Shown: positions 8,174-16,720, numbered from the stretch's first letter. The stretch: DNA of 37,370 bases from Enhydrobacter aerosaccus (GCA_903915535.1 CAIWTJ010000038.1:1-37370), one strand, 5' to 3'. A program made the numbers and translations. The notes: a model not told the origin generated them from the letters alone.

Positions 8174-9270
8174 CCCACCATCCGCCCGATCGTGCGGGCA
8201 GTGTAGTCGACCAGCGGGATGATGCGCGCGTAGTTGAGGCGCGTCGGGCCGATCACGCCGATGGCACCCAGGATGCGTTCCTGCGAATCGCGGAACGGCG
8301 CCACCACCATCGAGCAGCCGGTGTTGGCGAACATCGGATTGTCGGCGCCGATGAAGATCTGCACCCCCGCGGCGCCATTGGCCAGTTCGAGCAGGCGCGC
8401 GAAGCTTTCGCCGCGCTCCAAGGCATCGAACAAAGTCCGCACGCGCTCGAGATCGGACAACGCCGTGATGTCTTCGAGCAGACGCGCCTGTCCGCGCACG
8501 ATCAGGTTGCCGCCCGGTTCGCCCGCCCAGCTCGCGAGACCGGACTCGATCACCCGCGCGGTAAGGTCGTTCAGCTCGGCGCGCTTCAGCTTGAGATCCT
8601 CGACGATCAGCCGGCGCGCATCCTCGAACGTCCGGCCGGTCAGGCGGGCGTTGAGATAGTTGCTGGCCTCGACCAGCGCCGACGCCGGCATGCCGACCGG
8701 CGTGTCGATGATGCGGTTCTCGACATGGCCCGATTGCGTGACGGACACGACCAGCGCACGGCCGGGACCCAGGTTCACGAACTCGATATGCTTCAGCGGC
8801 TGCTCGGTCTTGGGCGCCATGACCAGGCTGGCGCAGCGCGACAGGCCCGACAGCAGCGTCGTTGCCTGTTCCAGCGCCTCGTTGACCGAGCGGCCGACGG
8901 CGGCGCAGCGCGACTCGATGCTGGCCCGCTCGTCCTCCGAGACGTGGCCGACCTCGAGCAGCCCGTTCACGAACAGCTTCAGCCCGGCATCGGTCGGCAG
9001 GCGACCGGCGGAGGTGTGCGGCGCATAGAGCAGGCCAAGATCCTGCAGGTCGGCCATGATGTTGCGGATGGTGGCGGGCGACAGCGCTTCGGTGATCTTG
9101 CGCGTGAGGGCACGCGAGCCCACCGGTTCGCCGGTCTCGACATAGCTTTCCACGACTCCGCGCAAAACCTCGCGGGCCCGGTCGTTAAGCTCTGTGACGG
9201 AAGCAGTTTGCCGCTGACCTGGCGGCGAGTCGGTCAGGCCCCCGGGCAGTCCGAGACGGTGAATGGCCAT
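8170..9270 (-). CDS. hrcA: Heat-inducible transcription repressor HrcA
   Basis: 366 residues. A winged-helix N-terminus (about 27-95) includes TELNDRAREVLRGVVESYV and GEPVGSRAL, and PHTSAGRLPTDAG is a family hallmark. A GAF-like middle domain follows, and the C-terminus contains GAIGVIGPTRLNYARIIPLVDY, another hallmark. HrcA represses groESL/dnaK-type operons at CIRCE elements. No CIRCE is seen upstream of this gene or elsewhere in the window, so its targets lie outside. Start at ATG 9270 (TTG 9276 is an alternative). Divergence from rph is a common alphaproteobacterial arrangement, here with a small membrane-protein gene between. Confidence 0.95.
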   Translation of the reverse strand: MAIHRLGLPGGLTDSPPGQRQTASVTELNDRAREVLRGVVESYVETGEPVGSRALTRKITEALSPATIRNIMADLQDLGLLYAPHTSAGRLPTDAGLKLFVNGLLEVGHVSEDERASIESRCAAVGRSVNEALEQATTLLSGLSRCASLVMAPKTEQPLKHIEFVNLGPGRALVVSVTQSGHVENRIIDTPVGMPASALVEASNYLNARLTGRTFEDARRLIVEDLKLKRAELNDLTARVIESGLASWAGEPGGNLIVRGQARLLEDITALSDLERVRTLFDALERGESFARLLELANGAAGVQIFIGADNPMFANTGCSMVVAPFRDSQERILGAIGVIGPTRLNYARIIPLVDYTARTIGRMVG

Positions 9271-9348
9271 GGGCAAAATGTAGGAACTACAACAGGGCGG
9301 GTCAACGCGCCGCTCCCCCGAATCGCAGGTATCGTGTAAAAGAACACC

Positions 9349-9681
9349 ATGCTGCGGCCCTATCGATTTGAGCACCCGAACACGGAAGAGATGCAGTTGG
9401 TGACCCGCGGGTCGTATGTCGCTGCCGCCTTTCTGGGGCCGCTGTACATCCTGTACCGCAAGACGTCGGGTTTCTGGCCTTCCATGCTCCTGGCCATCGT
9501 GCTGACGGGCGCAGTCGTAGGCTTCTGGGCCGTCGCCCTGACGTTCCTGTCGAACCGGATGCTGCTCGTCGCCTTGCCTGCTGCCCTCGTGATTGCCCTG
9601 ATGATCCAGTCGTCCTTCGTGATCCGGCAGGTTCGCCGGCATTTCCGCCGCCGGGGCTGGCTGGTTCGCGCCCCCTCCTAG
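9349..9681 (+). CDS. Small membrane protein of unknown function
   Basis: 110 residues with three hydrophobic stretches (about 24-38, 46-70 and 73-90) and a very basic C-terminus (RQVRRHFRRRGW). The segment GSYVAAAFLGPLYILY resembles the F-GPLW pattern of DUF2628-like membrane proteins, but this is only a visual match. It is encoded between divergent hrcA and rph, 72 bases before rph. Coding potential is supported by a coherent membrane-protein translation. No function can be assigned. Confidence 0.6.
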   Translation: MLRPYRFEHPNTEEMQLVTRGSYVAAAFLGPLYILYRKTSGFWPSMLLAIVLTGAVVGFWAVALTFLSNRMLLVALPAALVIALMIQSSFVIRQVRRHFRRRGWLVRAPS

Positions 9682-9753
9682 CCCGCCGAGCCGGCAAGCT
9701 TGTCGGGGCCGCCGCTATTGGCCATAAGCCCGTACCCATAAGCAGGAGACAGA

Positions 9754-10473
9754 ATGCGCCCTTCCGGCCGCGCCCCCGACCAGCTTCGCAAGGTTTCCCT
9801 CGAGCCGGGCTTTTCCCGCCATGCCGAAGGTTCGTGCCTGGTGAAATTCGGCGACACCCACGTGCTCTGCACCGCCTCGATCGACGAGCGTGTCCCGCCG
9901 TGGATGCGCAATTCCGGCAAGGGCTGGGTGACCGCCGAGTATGGCATGCTGCCGCGCTCGACCCACACCCGTACCGACCGCGAAGCGGCGCGGGGCAAAC
10001 AGTCCGGCCGCACCCAGGAGATCCAGCGGCTCATCGGTCGCGCCTTGCGCGCGGTCGTCGACTTGCCGGCGATGGGCGAGCGCCAGATCAACATCGACTG
10101 CGACGTTCTGCAGGCCGACGGCGGCACGCGTACCGCGTCGATCACCGGCTCGTGGGTCGCGCTGCATTTCGCTTTCGATCGCCTGATCAAGGAAGGCAAG
10201 CTCACGGCGAGCCCCATGACCGGCCAGGTAGCGGCTGTCTCGTGCGGCCTATGGGAGGGCACCGCCGTGCTCGACCTCGACTATCCCGAGGACTCCAAGG
10301 CACAGGCCGACGCCAACTTCGTGCTGACCGGCGACGGCGGCATCGTCGAGGTGCAGGGCACCGCCGAGGACAAGCCGTTCAGCGAGCCGCAGTTCATGGA
10401 ACTGCTGTCGCTGGCCAAGAAGGGCGTCACCGAACTCACGGGCCTGCAGCGACTGGCCATCGGAAAGGCCTGA
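9754..10473 (+). CDS. rph: Ribonuclease PH
   Basis: 239 residues, full length. This phosphorolytic 3'-5' exoribonuclease trims tRNA 3' ends. Visible features are the N-terminal [11 protein letters not shown], the phosphate-binding GGTRT (123-127), and [10 protein letters not shown] with Asp180 and Asp186, which match the metal/catalytic aspartates of E. coli RNase PH (Asp178/Asp184). AGGAG precedes the ATG. Its TGA shares one base with the rdgB ATG, so it is the first gene of rph-rdgB-hemW-SBP. Confidence 0.97.
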   Translation: MRPSGRAPDQLRKVSLEPGFSRHAEGSCLVKFGDTHVLCTASIDERVPPWMRNSGKGWVTAEYGMLPRSTHTRTDREAARGKQSGRTQEIQRLIGRALRAVVDLPAMGERQINIDCDVLQADGGTRTASITGSWVALHFAFDRLIKEGKLTASPMTGQVAAVSCGLWEGTAVLDLDYPEDSKAQADANFVLTGDGGIVEVQGTAEDKPFSEPQFMELLSLAKKGVTELTGLQRLAIGKA

Positions 10474-11087
10474 TGGCACGGCGCTTCGTCCTGCCGAAGC
10501 TCGTTGTGGCGACCCACAATCGCGGCAAGGCGGGCGAGATCGCCACCATGCTGAAGCCGTTCGGCGTCGAGATCGTCTCGGCCGGAGAGCTCGGACTGCC
10601 GTCACCGGAAGAAACCGGCACGACGTTCGAGGCCAATGCCACGATCAAGGCGCTCGCCGCCACGCGCGCGAGCGGCCTGCCTGTGCTCGCCGACGATTCG
10701 GGCCTGAGCGTGCACGCGCTCGACGACCAGCCCGGCGTCTACACCGCGGACTGGGAAGGCCCGACGCGCGACGCGATGGTCGGCATGAAGCGCATCCAGG
10801 ACGAACTCGCCAAACGCGGCGTGCCGCAAACCGACGCCGCCCGCACCGCCACCTTCCATTGCGTGCTGGTGCTGGCGTGGCCCGACGAGCATCTCGAGCT
10901 ATTCCACGGCACCTGCGACGGCGCGATCGTCTGGCCGATCCGCGGCAGCGGCGGACACGGCTACGATCCCTGCTTCCAACCGGTCGGCGGGACGCGCACG
11001 ACGGCCGAGATGAGCGATGCCGAGAAGAACGCGATCAGTCATCGCGGCCGCGCCTTCCGGATGATGGTCGAGGCGTGCTTCCGATGA
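10473..11087 (+). CDS. rdgB: dITP/XTP pyrophosphatase (RdgB/HAM1)
   Basis: 204 residues. It hydrolyses non-canonical purine nucleotides such as XTP and dITP to monophosphates, keeping them out of DNA. Family motifs are VVATHNRGKAGEI (11-23, nucleotide binding), TTFEANATIKA (50-60), VLADDSGLSV with Asp74/Asp75 at the metal site, GYDPCFQP and the C-terminal SHRGRAF. The start is fixed by the overlap with rph (TGATG). Its own stop overlaps the hemW start as ATGA. Confidence 0.96.
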   Translation: MARRFVLPKLVVATHNRGKAGEIATMLKPFGVEIVSAGELGLPSPEETGTTFEANATIKALAATRASGLPVLADDSGLSVHALDDQPGVYTADWEGPTRDAMVGMKRIQDELAKRGVPQTDAARTATFHCVLVLAWPDEHLELFHGTCDGAIVWPIRGSGGHGYDPCFQPVGGTRTTAEMSDAEKNAISHRGRAFRMMVEACFR

Positions 11088-12247
11088 CGGAGCCGCCCCT
11101 GGCTCCCTTGGGCGTCTACGTCCACTGGCCGTTCTGCAAGTCCAAGTGCCCCTATTGCGACTTCAACAGCCACGTGCGCGACGGCGTCGAGCAGGCGCGC
11201 TGGCGCAACGCGTTGCTGATCGAACTCGAACACGCCGCGCGCGAGGCGCCGGAGCGCCGGGTCGAGACGATGTTCTTCGGCGGCGGCACGCCGTCGCTGA
11301 TGGAGCCCGAGACCGTGGCCGCGCTGATCGCGCGCGCACGCACGCTGTGGGACTGCGCCGCCGACATGGAGATCACGCTCGAAGCCAATCCGACCTCGGT
11401 CGAGGCCGGGCGCTTCGCGACACTGGCGCAGGCCGGCGTCAACCGCGTTTCGCTGGGCGTGCAGGCGATGAGTGCCACGGAGCTGCGTTTCCTCGGCCGC
11501 GAGCACTCGCCGGCCGAAGCACTGGCCGCGCTCGAGACGGCCCGCCAGTACTTCAGCCGGTATTCCTTCGACCTGATCTATGCCCGGCCCGGCCAGACGC
11601 TGGAGGCATGGGCGGGAGAGCTCGGGCGGGCGGTGGCGCTGGCGGGCGAACATCTGTCGCTCTATCAGCTCACCATCGAACGCGGCACACGCTTCTTCAC
11701 CGATCACGCGCGCGGTGCCTTCGTCCTGCCGCCCGAGGAACTGGCGGCCGAGATGTTCGAGCTCACGCAGGCCCGACTCGAAAAAGCGGGACTGCCGGCG
11801 TACGAGATTTCCAACCACGCACGGCCGGGCGCAGCGTGTCGCCATAATTTGATCTACTGGCGGTATCAGGATTACGTCGGCATCGGCCCGGGCGCACACG
11901 GCCGCTTCGGCGACGGCGCGGGCAAGCGGGCCACCCGCCGGCACAGCGGGCCCGAAACGTGGCTGGAAGCGGTCGAGCGCGACGGTCATGGCACGGCTGA
12001 GAGCACGCTGGTGACCGGCCGCGACCTAGTGGAGGAAGCGTTGATGATGGGGCTTCGTCTCAGCGACGGCATCGACCGCACGATCTTCGCGGCCAATGCC
12101 GGCGTCGATCCCGTCGAGTCTTTGGGCGAAGCAGCTCTCGCGCCGCTGATCGGCGCGGGCTTCCTCGAGGTCAGCCCGACGCACCTCACCGCGACCGCCG
12201 CCGGCCGCCAGCGCCTGAACGCCGTGCTGGAGCGGCTGATCGCATGA
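11084..12247 (+). CDS. hemW: Radical SAM heme chaperone HemW
   Basis: 387 residues. The radical SAM cluster motif CKSKCPYCDF supplies Cys18, Cys22 and Cys25. The GGGTPS SAM-binding loop, the VNRVSLGVQ segment and YEISNHARPG are typical of HemW (formerly annotated as oxygen-independent coproporphyrinogen oxidase-like). HemW delivers heme to target proteins and lacks the N-terminal extension of HemN. It overlaps rdgB and the downstream binding-protein gene by four bases each, a strong sign of translational coupling. Confidence 0.95.
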   Translation: MTEPPLAPLGVYVHWPFCKSKCPYCDFNSHVRDGVEQARWRNALLIELEHAAREAPERRVETMFFGGGTPSLMEPETVAALIARARTLWDCAADMEITLEANPTSVEAGRFATLAQAGVNRVSLGVQAMSATELRFLGREHSPAEALAALETARQYFSRYSFDLIYARPGQTLEAWAGELGRAVALAGEHLSLYQLTIERGTRFFTDHARGAFVLPPEELAAEMFELTQARLEKAGLPAYEISNHARPGAACRHNLIYWRYQDYVGIGPGAHGRFGDGAGKRATRRHSGPETWLEAVERDGHGTAESTLVTGRDLVEEALMMGLRLSDGIDRTIFAANAGVDPVESLGEAALAPLIGAGFLEVSPTHLTATAAGRQRLNAVLERLIA

Positions 12248-13080
12248 GGCAGCTTCTCGTTCTTGTAGTGCTGCTGATCGCGGCAACGAGCACCGCTTTC
12301 GCCCAGACTGCGAAGCCCGCGCCGCGCGCGCCGGTGCCCGCAGCCAAGCCCGCCGCGCCCAAGTCGCCGTTCACGCCGCCCGCGTTCAAGATCACCATCG
12401 CCACCGAAGCGGCCTATCCGCCATTCAACTATCTCGATCGCAAGGGACTTCCCGCGGGCTTCGAGATGGACATCGCCCAGGAGGCCTGCATGCGCATGAA
12501 GGCCGAGTGCGAGTTTATCGCCGTCAAGTGGGACGAGCTGGTACCAGGCGTGCTCGACAAGAAGTTCGACATCGTCATGTCCTCGCTCGAGGTGACGGCC
12601 GAACGGCGGCGACGGCTCGGCCTGTCGCGTCGATACTATCTTTCGCCCGGCGCCTTCATCGCCAAGAAGGGCGCGCCGTACGACGGACCGCCGTCGCTGC
12701 TGCGCAACAAGAAGATCGGCATCCAGAAGGACTCCATGCACGCCGACTGGGCCGACAAGAGCTTCCGCCGCTCCGCCCAGCTGAAGCGCTACGCGACCGT
12801 CGACGAAGCGCTGAAGGCGCTGGCCGCCGACGAGGTCGATGCGGTGTTCGGCGACAAGGCGCAGCTCTGGCTGTGGGCGCAGAAGCCGGACGGCAAGTGC
12901 TGCGAACTGATCGGCCAGGACGTCAAGGATACGCAGACACTCGGCATCGGCGTCTCGGCGGGTTTGCGCCGCGAGGACATCAAGCTGCGCGAGGCCTTCA
13001 ACAAGGCGATCGGCGAGATGATGAGCGACGGCACATACAAAAAATTAAACGAGAAATACTTCCCGTTCCCGCTGAACTGA
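12244..13080 (+). CDS. Periplasmic family 3 solute-binding protein (polar amino-acid type)
   Basis: 278 residues. A Sec signal peptide (1-21, ending TAFAQ) is followed by an Ala/Pro/Lys-rich linker (22-46), then a periplasmic binding fold of the SBP_bac_3 family: ITIATEAAYPPFNYLD, GFEMDIAQEAC, WDELVPGVLDKKFDIVMSS and the closing SDGTYKKLNEKYF are all classical. Such proteins bind polar amino acids or opines for an ABC importer. No permease or ATPase partner is adjacent. Its start overlaps the hemW stop as ATGA, an odd attachment to a housekeeping operon. Adjacent Cys pair KCCEL near residue 219 is noted. Confidence 0.9.
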   Translation: MRQLLVLVVLLIAATSTAFAQTAKPAPRAPVPAAKPAAPKSPFTPPAFKITIATEAAYPPFNYLDRKGLPAGFEMDIAQEACMRMKAECEFIAVKWDELVPGVLDKKFDIVMSSLEVTAERRRRLGLSRRYYLSPGAFIAKKGAPYDGPPSLLRNKKIGIQKDSMHADWADKSFRRSAQLKRYATVDEALKALAADEVDAVFGDKAQLWLWAQKPDGKCCELIGQDVKDTQTLGIGVSAGLRREDIKLREAFNKAIGEMMSDGTYKKLNEKYFPFPLN

Positions 13081-13203
13081 GCGGTACGGTTTTCGCCGTT
13101 TAAATACGGCTACGACATCGTCTGCGCGATCCGATGCAATAAAATCAACCTTCCTTCAATGCGTGTTGAAAGAAACCAGCATAAACCGGTGACACGGCCA
13201 ATT

Positions 13204-13431
13204 TCAACGCTCACGCATGTGCTGAATGTCCGGATGCAGTTCCGGAAAGTGCTTCACCACGGGCAGGGTGATCTGCATGTGCGATTCGTGAATCACGTCG
13301 GCTATGAACATGAGCATTCTCTTGCGCTCATCTTCGTCCTCAATTGCACGCACAGCTTTGGTAAGCTGATTGATAGCCAAGTCCATACTTTTCATTGCCT
13401 TGATGATCGGCTCTGCGATTTCCCGTTTCAT
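13204..13431 (-). CDS. Small helical protein of unknown function
   Basis: 75 residues, entirely polar and charged with a helical heptad feel (MKREIAEPIIKAMKSMDLAI, then AIEDEDERKRMLMF). A near-perfect AAGGAGG lies nine bases before the ATG, the best ribosome site in this patch, which argues that it is really translated. Base composition is clearly less GC-rich than the neighbours, which may point to recent acquisition. I do not recognise a family. The region 13081-13203 after it holds no gene that I can support. Confidence 0.65.
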   Translation of the reverse strand: MKREIAEPIIKAMKSMDLAINQLTKAVRAIEDEDERKRMLMFIADVIHESHMQITLPVVKHFPELHPDIQHMRER

Positions 13432-13759
13432 GTTGAACCTCCTTCAGAACCACTCAGTAGTTGAAATCCCCTTTTTCGGCCAGACAAGCTCGAATGCAGA
13501 TTCGCATCAAACTCGACTCGTCCGATCCAGAAAACCATTTTGGCCGCGGCATCTGTCCCATGCTCCATTTCATGGAGCACTCCGCTGCGCATTGCCGGTA
13601 AGCGGCCCTTGGATCTTCCGAAACTTGAGCAAAGTTGGGTGAGCCTGTTCGGACATCGTTTGCTTCGCTCGCCGGTCCCTCTTGAAAGTGGTCATCAGGG
13701 ATCGCGCCTTTAGCGGTGACTTGGGCTCGGGATGCAGCAGCTAAGACTCGGTCGCGCGC
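13432..13759. other. Gene-free stretch with one inverted repeat
   Basis: 328 bases between two minus-strand genes. I see no convincing coding frame. It contains a perfect 8-bp inverted repeat (TGCTCCAT 13561-13568, TTC loop, ATGGAGCA 13572-13579) without a T run. It is less GC-rich than its surroundings and may be a decayed mobile-DNA scar next to the phage-like gene. Confidence 0.5.
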
Positions 13760-14299
13760 TTAAGCAGCGGCGGCATCTTCGAACTCCGCACTCGCCGGCG
13801 CTCCACCTACTCTTGCATGACCCCGCGCGGCGTTCGCGGCGGCGGCACTCAACGCTTCGATCAGATTGTCGTCGCCGTAATGAAGCGCCGCTTCCTTGGC
13901 AAGCAGGTCGATGCGGTCGAGTGCGACCCGGCGCTGCCATTCCTTGCTCTGGTCGGCGGCGTGACGAGCGATGTCGTCACTCGCGAGCGTCATGTGCGCA
14001 TCGAGCGCGGTGCTGAGCCTCTTGCGCTGGTAGTCGTTGGCGAGGCCGTCGAGCAGGGCGCCCTTTATGTCGTGCAGGCGCTGGATCGCTTGTGGCGCGC
14101 TATCGATCGCATCCACGCCCTGCTTGCGATAGTAGGCATCGGGCGCCTCGAACAGCGCGTCCTGCTTGGCGGCAATGAAGCGGTTCAGCTCGCTTTCGAC
14201 ACGAGTGTCGTTGGCGATCTTCTCTTCACGCGCGACGATGGGATCGATCGGCGGCGCGGGTGGGGCGATAGGAATGCCCGTGAAATCGAAGTCTGTCAT
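13760..14299 (-). CDS. Possible phage virion-protein remnant
   Basis: 179 residues. A Pro-rich N-terminus (IPIAPPAPPIDPIV) is followed by long helices with alternating charged and Ala/Leu residues, for example ALFEAPDAYYRKQGVDAI and QSKEWQRRVALDRIDLLAKE. To my eye this resembles the helical segments of large internal or tail proteins of alphaproteobacterial prophages, where similar 'AYYRKQG...QRL' stretches occur; here only a short piece remains, ending in an Ala-rich tail. No other phage gene is present. It could equally be an independent cytoplasmic helical protein. The start is the ATG at 14299; the ribosome site is weak. Confidence 0.5.
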   Translation of the reverse strand: MTDFDFTGIPIAPPAPPIDPIVAREEKIANDTRVESELNRFIAAKQDALFEAPDAYYRKQGVDAIDSAPQAIQRLHDIKGALLDGLANDYQRKRLSTALDAHMTLASDDIARHAADQSKEWQRRVALDRIDLLAKEAALHYGDDNLIEALSAAAANAARGHARVGGAPASAEFEDAAAA

Positions 14300-14459
14300 A
14301 CGCCGAAACTAGGCGCGTCGACCGGAATCACCGATTACGGTCGTTACCGGCGCCATAATGCATCCCGGCTTGAAACGGATGGATCCGGCAGGTCACGGAT
14401 TCCAGCCTGTCGAAGGGCTCAGCCGGACAATTTTCGAAGGAAGGCCAAAGGCAACGCCG

Positions 14460-14485
14460 CTGGGGAGCAGGCGTTATCTCCCCAG
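14460..14485 (+). promoter_or_regulatory. Leader hairpin before the small lipoprotein gene
   Basis: An 8-bp perfect stem (CTGGGGAG 14460-14467, CTCCCCAG 14478-14485) with a ten-base loop ends about 24 bases before the ATG and just before its GGAGG. It could be an untranslated-leader stem that tunes translation or message stability. Confidence 0.35.
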
Positions 14486-14508
14486 ACGCAAATTCTGGAG
14501 GAACAACC

Positions 14509-14733
14509 ATGATCAAGATCTCGATGATGCTGGTGGGTGCATTCGCGCTCGCCACGTCGATCGCCGCCTGCGGCGACCAGGGCTATGGCCCGACGCATTC
14601 ATACAGCGCCCGCGTGGGCAACAACGGTACCGCCGCCGATGCCACCGCCAACAACGGTAGCACGTCGAGCAGCATGGAAGCCCAGCGGCAGAAGGTCGAC
14701 AACTACAACGGCTATCAGCCGGGCTATCGCTGA
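14509..14733 (+). CDS. Small lipoprotein
   Basis: 74 residues. The N-terminus has a lipoprotein signal (MIKISMMLVGAFALATSIAAC) with lipobox IAAC, so Cys21 would be lipidated. The mature part is about 54 residues, rich in Asn, Gly, Ser and Thr (VGNNGTAADATANNGSTSSS), ending NGYQPGYR, and looks unstructured. A strong TGGAGG precedes the ATG. No family recognised. Its low complexity may mean a surface or periplasmic spacer role, which is a guess. Confidence 0.7.
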   Translation: MIKISMMLVGAFALATSIAACGDQGYGPTHSYSARVGNNGTAADATANNGSTSSSMEAQRQKVDNYNGYQPGYR

Positions 14734-14748
14734 GCCGGGGTTCTTAGC

Positions 14749-15405
14749 TCAAGCCGCGTTCGTCGCCGCGAAGGCTTCGAACGCGTCTTCGACCAGGCTG
14801 ACGTGATGCAGCATCGCTGCGTGCGCACCGGCGGCGTCGCCGGAGAGAATCGCGCGCACGACGGCATCGTGTTCCTGGTTGGACCGCACCAGGCGGCCCT
14901 CGACCTGAAATTGTGCCCGGCGAAACGGGCCGACCCTGCGGCGTAGATTCATGGCGTATTCGGCGAGCGGCGCGTTGTGCGACCCCGCATAGATTGCGCC
15001 ATGGAAGGCCACGTTGGCATCCGAGTAGGCCTCGGTCTGGCCGGCGTTCGCCAAAACAAGCATCGCCTCATGCCGCGCCTGCAGTCGCCGGCGTTCGATC
15101 GGCGTCATGCTGATGGCCGCCAGGCGTGCGCAGGTCGCCTCCATCTCGGCCATGGCCACAAACAAACTCTCGACCTGATCCGGCGTCGCCTTGGAGACGA
15201 TGGCGCCCTTGCGCGGCCGCATGTCGATCAGGCCGCTCATCGCCAGCTGGCGCAGCGCCTCTCGCACCGGCGTACGCGACACGCCGTGCTGTTCGGCCAG
15301 ACCCATCTCGTCCAGGCGCGTGCCAGGCTTCAGGGCGCCGCTCAGGATGCCGTCGGCGATCGCCGTCGCCAGTTTGTCGGCCAGCGTAGGGTTTTCCGCG
15401 CTCAT
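14749..15405 (-). CDS. GntR/FadR-family transcription regulator
   Basis: 218 residues. The N-terminal winged helix (about 8-73) includes ADGILSGALKPGTRLDEMGL and the recognition segment GVSRTPVREALRQLAMSGLI. The rest is an all-helical FCD effector domain with likely metal ligands such as the His in VAFHGAIYAGSHN and the HH near HHVSLVEDAF. I chose ATG 15405, since the 106 upstream codons do not look like protein. It is divergent from the BMP importer and biuret-hydrolase-like operon and is probably its local regulator. TTGCATACAAG overlaps its own start region, suggesting autoregulation. Confidence 0.9.
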   Translation of the reverse strand: MSAENPTLADKLATAIADGILSGALKPGTRLDEMGLAEQHGVSRTPVREALRQLAMSGLIDMRPRKGAIVSKATPDQVESLFVAMAEMEATCARLAAISMTPIERRRLQARHEAMLVLANAGQTEAYSDANVAFHGAIYAGSHNAPLAEYAMNLRRRVGPFRRAQFQVEGRLVRSNQEHDAVVRAILSGDAAGAHAAMLHHVSLVEDAFEAFAATNAA

Positions 15406-15412
15406 GGGTCTA

Positions 15413-15424
15413 TTTGCATACAAG
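15413..15424. promoter_or_regulatory. Candidate GntR operator, copy 1
   Basis: TTTGCATACAAG, a near-palindrome of the TTGNATACAA type seen for FadR-subfamily regulators. It ends eight bases from the gntR start codon, placed to block the gene's own translation-start region or promoter. Confidence 0.5.
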
Positions 15425-15483
15425 ATGGATGCCAACGCACACAATTGGCCCGTTAGTGCCCGAAAAGAATGCAATCTGCTGTT

Positions 15484-15495
15484 CTTGCATACATT
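15484..15495. promoter_or_regulatory. Candidate GntR operator, copy 2
   Basis: CTTGCATACATT repeats the nine-base core TTGCATACA of copy 1 in the same orientation, 71 bases away (close to seven helical turns). It lies between gntR and the binding-protein gene, fitting shared control of both directions. Confidence 0.45.
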
Positions 15496-15604
15496 TTCGC
15501 GCCCCGATCTACGCGAAACGTTGATTCTATTGGGCTTTTCGCATGGCACATCCCTTGCTGCCCGGATTTTGGCCGTCCGTGGCCGGGTAATGAGGGGGAG
15601 TCCC

Positions 15605-16720
15605 ATGATCGACAAGTTCAACATCGGGCGTCGTGGCTTGCTGGGCGGCGCTGCCGCCGGTGCGATGACGCTGGGTCTCGGCGGTACGGCCAACGCGCAG
15701 AAGCCTCTGGTGCTCGGCTTCATCTACGTCGGCCCGCGCGACGACTACGGCTACAACCAGGCGCACGCCGAAGCGGCCGCCGTTCTGAAGAAGATGGCTG
15801 GCGTGAAGGTCGTCGAAGAAGAGAAGGTCCCGGAGACGGTCGCCGTCGAGAAATCGATGGAGAGCATGATCAACCTCGACGGCGCCACGCTGATCTTCCC
15901 GACCTCGTTCGGCTACTTCGACCCGCACATGCTGAAGGAAGCGGCGAAGTTTCCCAAGATCGAGTTCCGTCACTGCGGCGGCCTGTGGGCCCAGGGCAAG
16001 CACCCGATGAACACGGGCAGCTACTTCGGCTACATCGACGAGGCGCAGTATCTCTCCGGCATCGTCGCGGGCTCCGTCAGCAAGTCGGGCAAGCTGGGCT
16101 TCATCGCCGCCAAGCCGATCCCGCAGGTCCTGCGCAACATCAATGCCTTCACGCTGGGCGCGCAGTCGGTCAACCCGAAGATCACCACGCAGGTGATCTT
16201 CACCGGCGACTGGTCGCTGCCGGTCAAGGAAGCCGAAGCCACCAACAGCATGATCGCGCAGGGCGTCGACGTCGTGACCTGCCATGTCGATTCGCCGAAG
16301 GTCGTGGTCGAGACGGCCGAGCGCGCCGGCATCTTCACCTGCGGCTATCACTGCAACCAGGCGAAGCTCGCGCCTAAGGGCTACCTCACCGGCGCCGAGT
16401 GGAACTGGGAGCGCGTCTATGTCGACATGGTCGAGTCGATGAAGGCAGGCAAGGCGCCCGGCAACTTCGTGCGCGGCGGCCTGAAGGAAGGCTATGTCCG
16501 CACCTCGGCCTATGGTCCGGCCGTACCGGCGGCGGCAAAGGAAAAGGCGGACGCCGCGAAAACGGCGATCCTCAACGGCAGCCTCGCGATCTACAAGGGC
16601 GCGCTGAAGGACAACAAGGGCAACACGGTCATCCCGGCCGGCACGTCCTATGTCATCACCGAGCCCAAGCTCGAGGGCATGAACTACCTCGTCGAGGGCG
16701 TGGTCGGCTCGACCTCGTGA
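15605..16720 (+). CDS. BMP-family substrate-binding protein of an ABC importer
   Basis: 371 residues. A twin-arginine-like signal (RRGLLGGAAAGAMTLGLGG) ends near TANAQ, so it is exported and periplasmic. The mature part is a Bmp/PnrA-type binding fold (PF02608): GYNQAHAEAA near the start, then a substrate pocket flanked by IFPTSFGYFD and VVTCHVDSPK. Relatives bind nucleosides, purines or related ureides. GGGGGAG precedes the ATG at 15605. Two permease genes, a hydrolase and an ATPase follow on the same strand. A long inverted repeat separates this gene from the first permease, which often marks stronger expression of the binding protein than of the membrane parts. Confidence 0.93.
   Translation: MIDKFNIGRRGLLGGAAAGAMTLGLGGTANAQKPLVLGFIYVGPRDDYGYNQAHAEAAAVLKKMAGVKVVEEEKVPETVAVEKSMESMINLDGATLIFPTSFGYFDPHMLKEAAKFPKIEFRHCGGLWAQGKHPMNTGSYFGYIDEAQYLSGIVAGSVSKSGKLGFIAAKPIPQVLRNINAFTLGAQSVNPKITTQVIFTGDWSLPVKEAEATNSMIAQGVDVVTCHVDSPKVVVETAERAGIFTCGYHCNQAKLAPKGYLTGAEWNWERVYVDMVESMKAGKAPGNFVRGGLKEGYVRTSAYGPAVPAAAKEKADAAKTAILNGSLAIYKGALKDNKGNTVIPAGTSYVITEPKLEGMNYLVEGVVGSTS

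Noticed and set aside
9271..9642. N-terminal extension of hrcA to 9642
   Set aside because: The extra 124 codons are low-complexity, overlap the membrane-protein gene on the other strand, and HrcA proteins start near the chosen ATG.
13440..13480. GTTGAAATCCCC, reminiscent of a tRNA T-arm
   Set aside because: No acceptor, D or anticodon stem can be folded around it.
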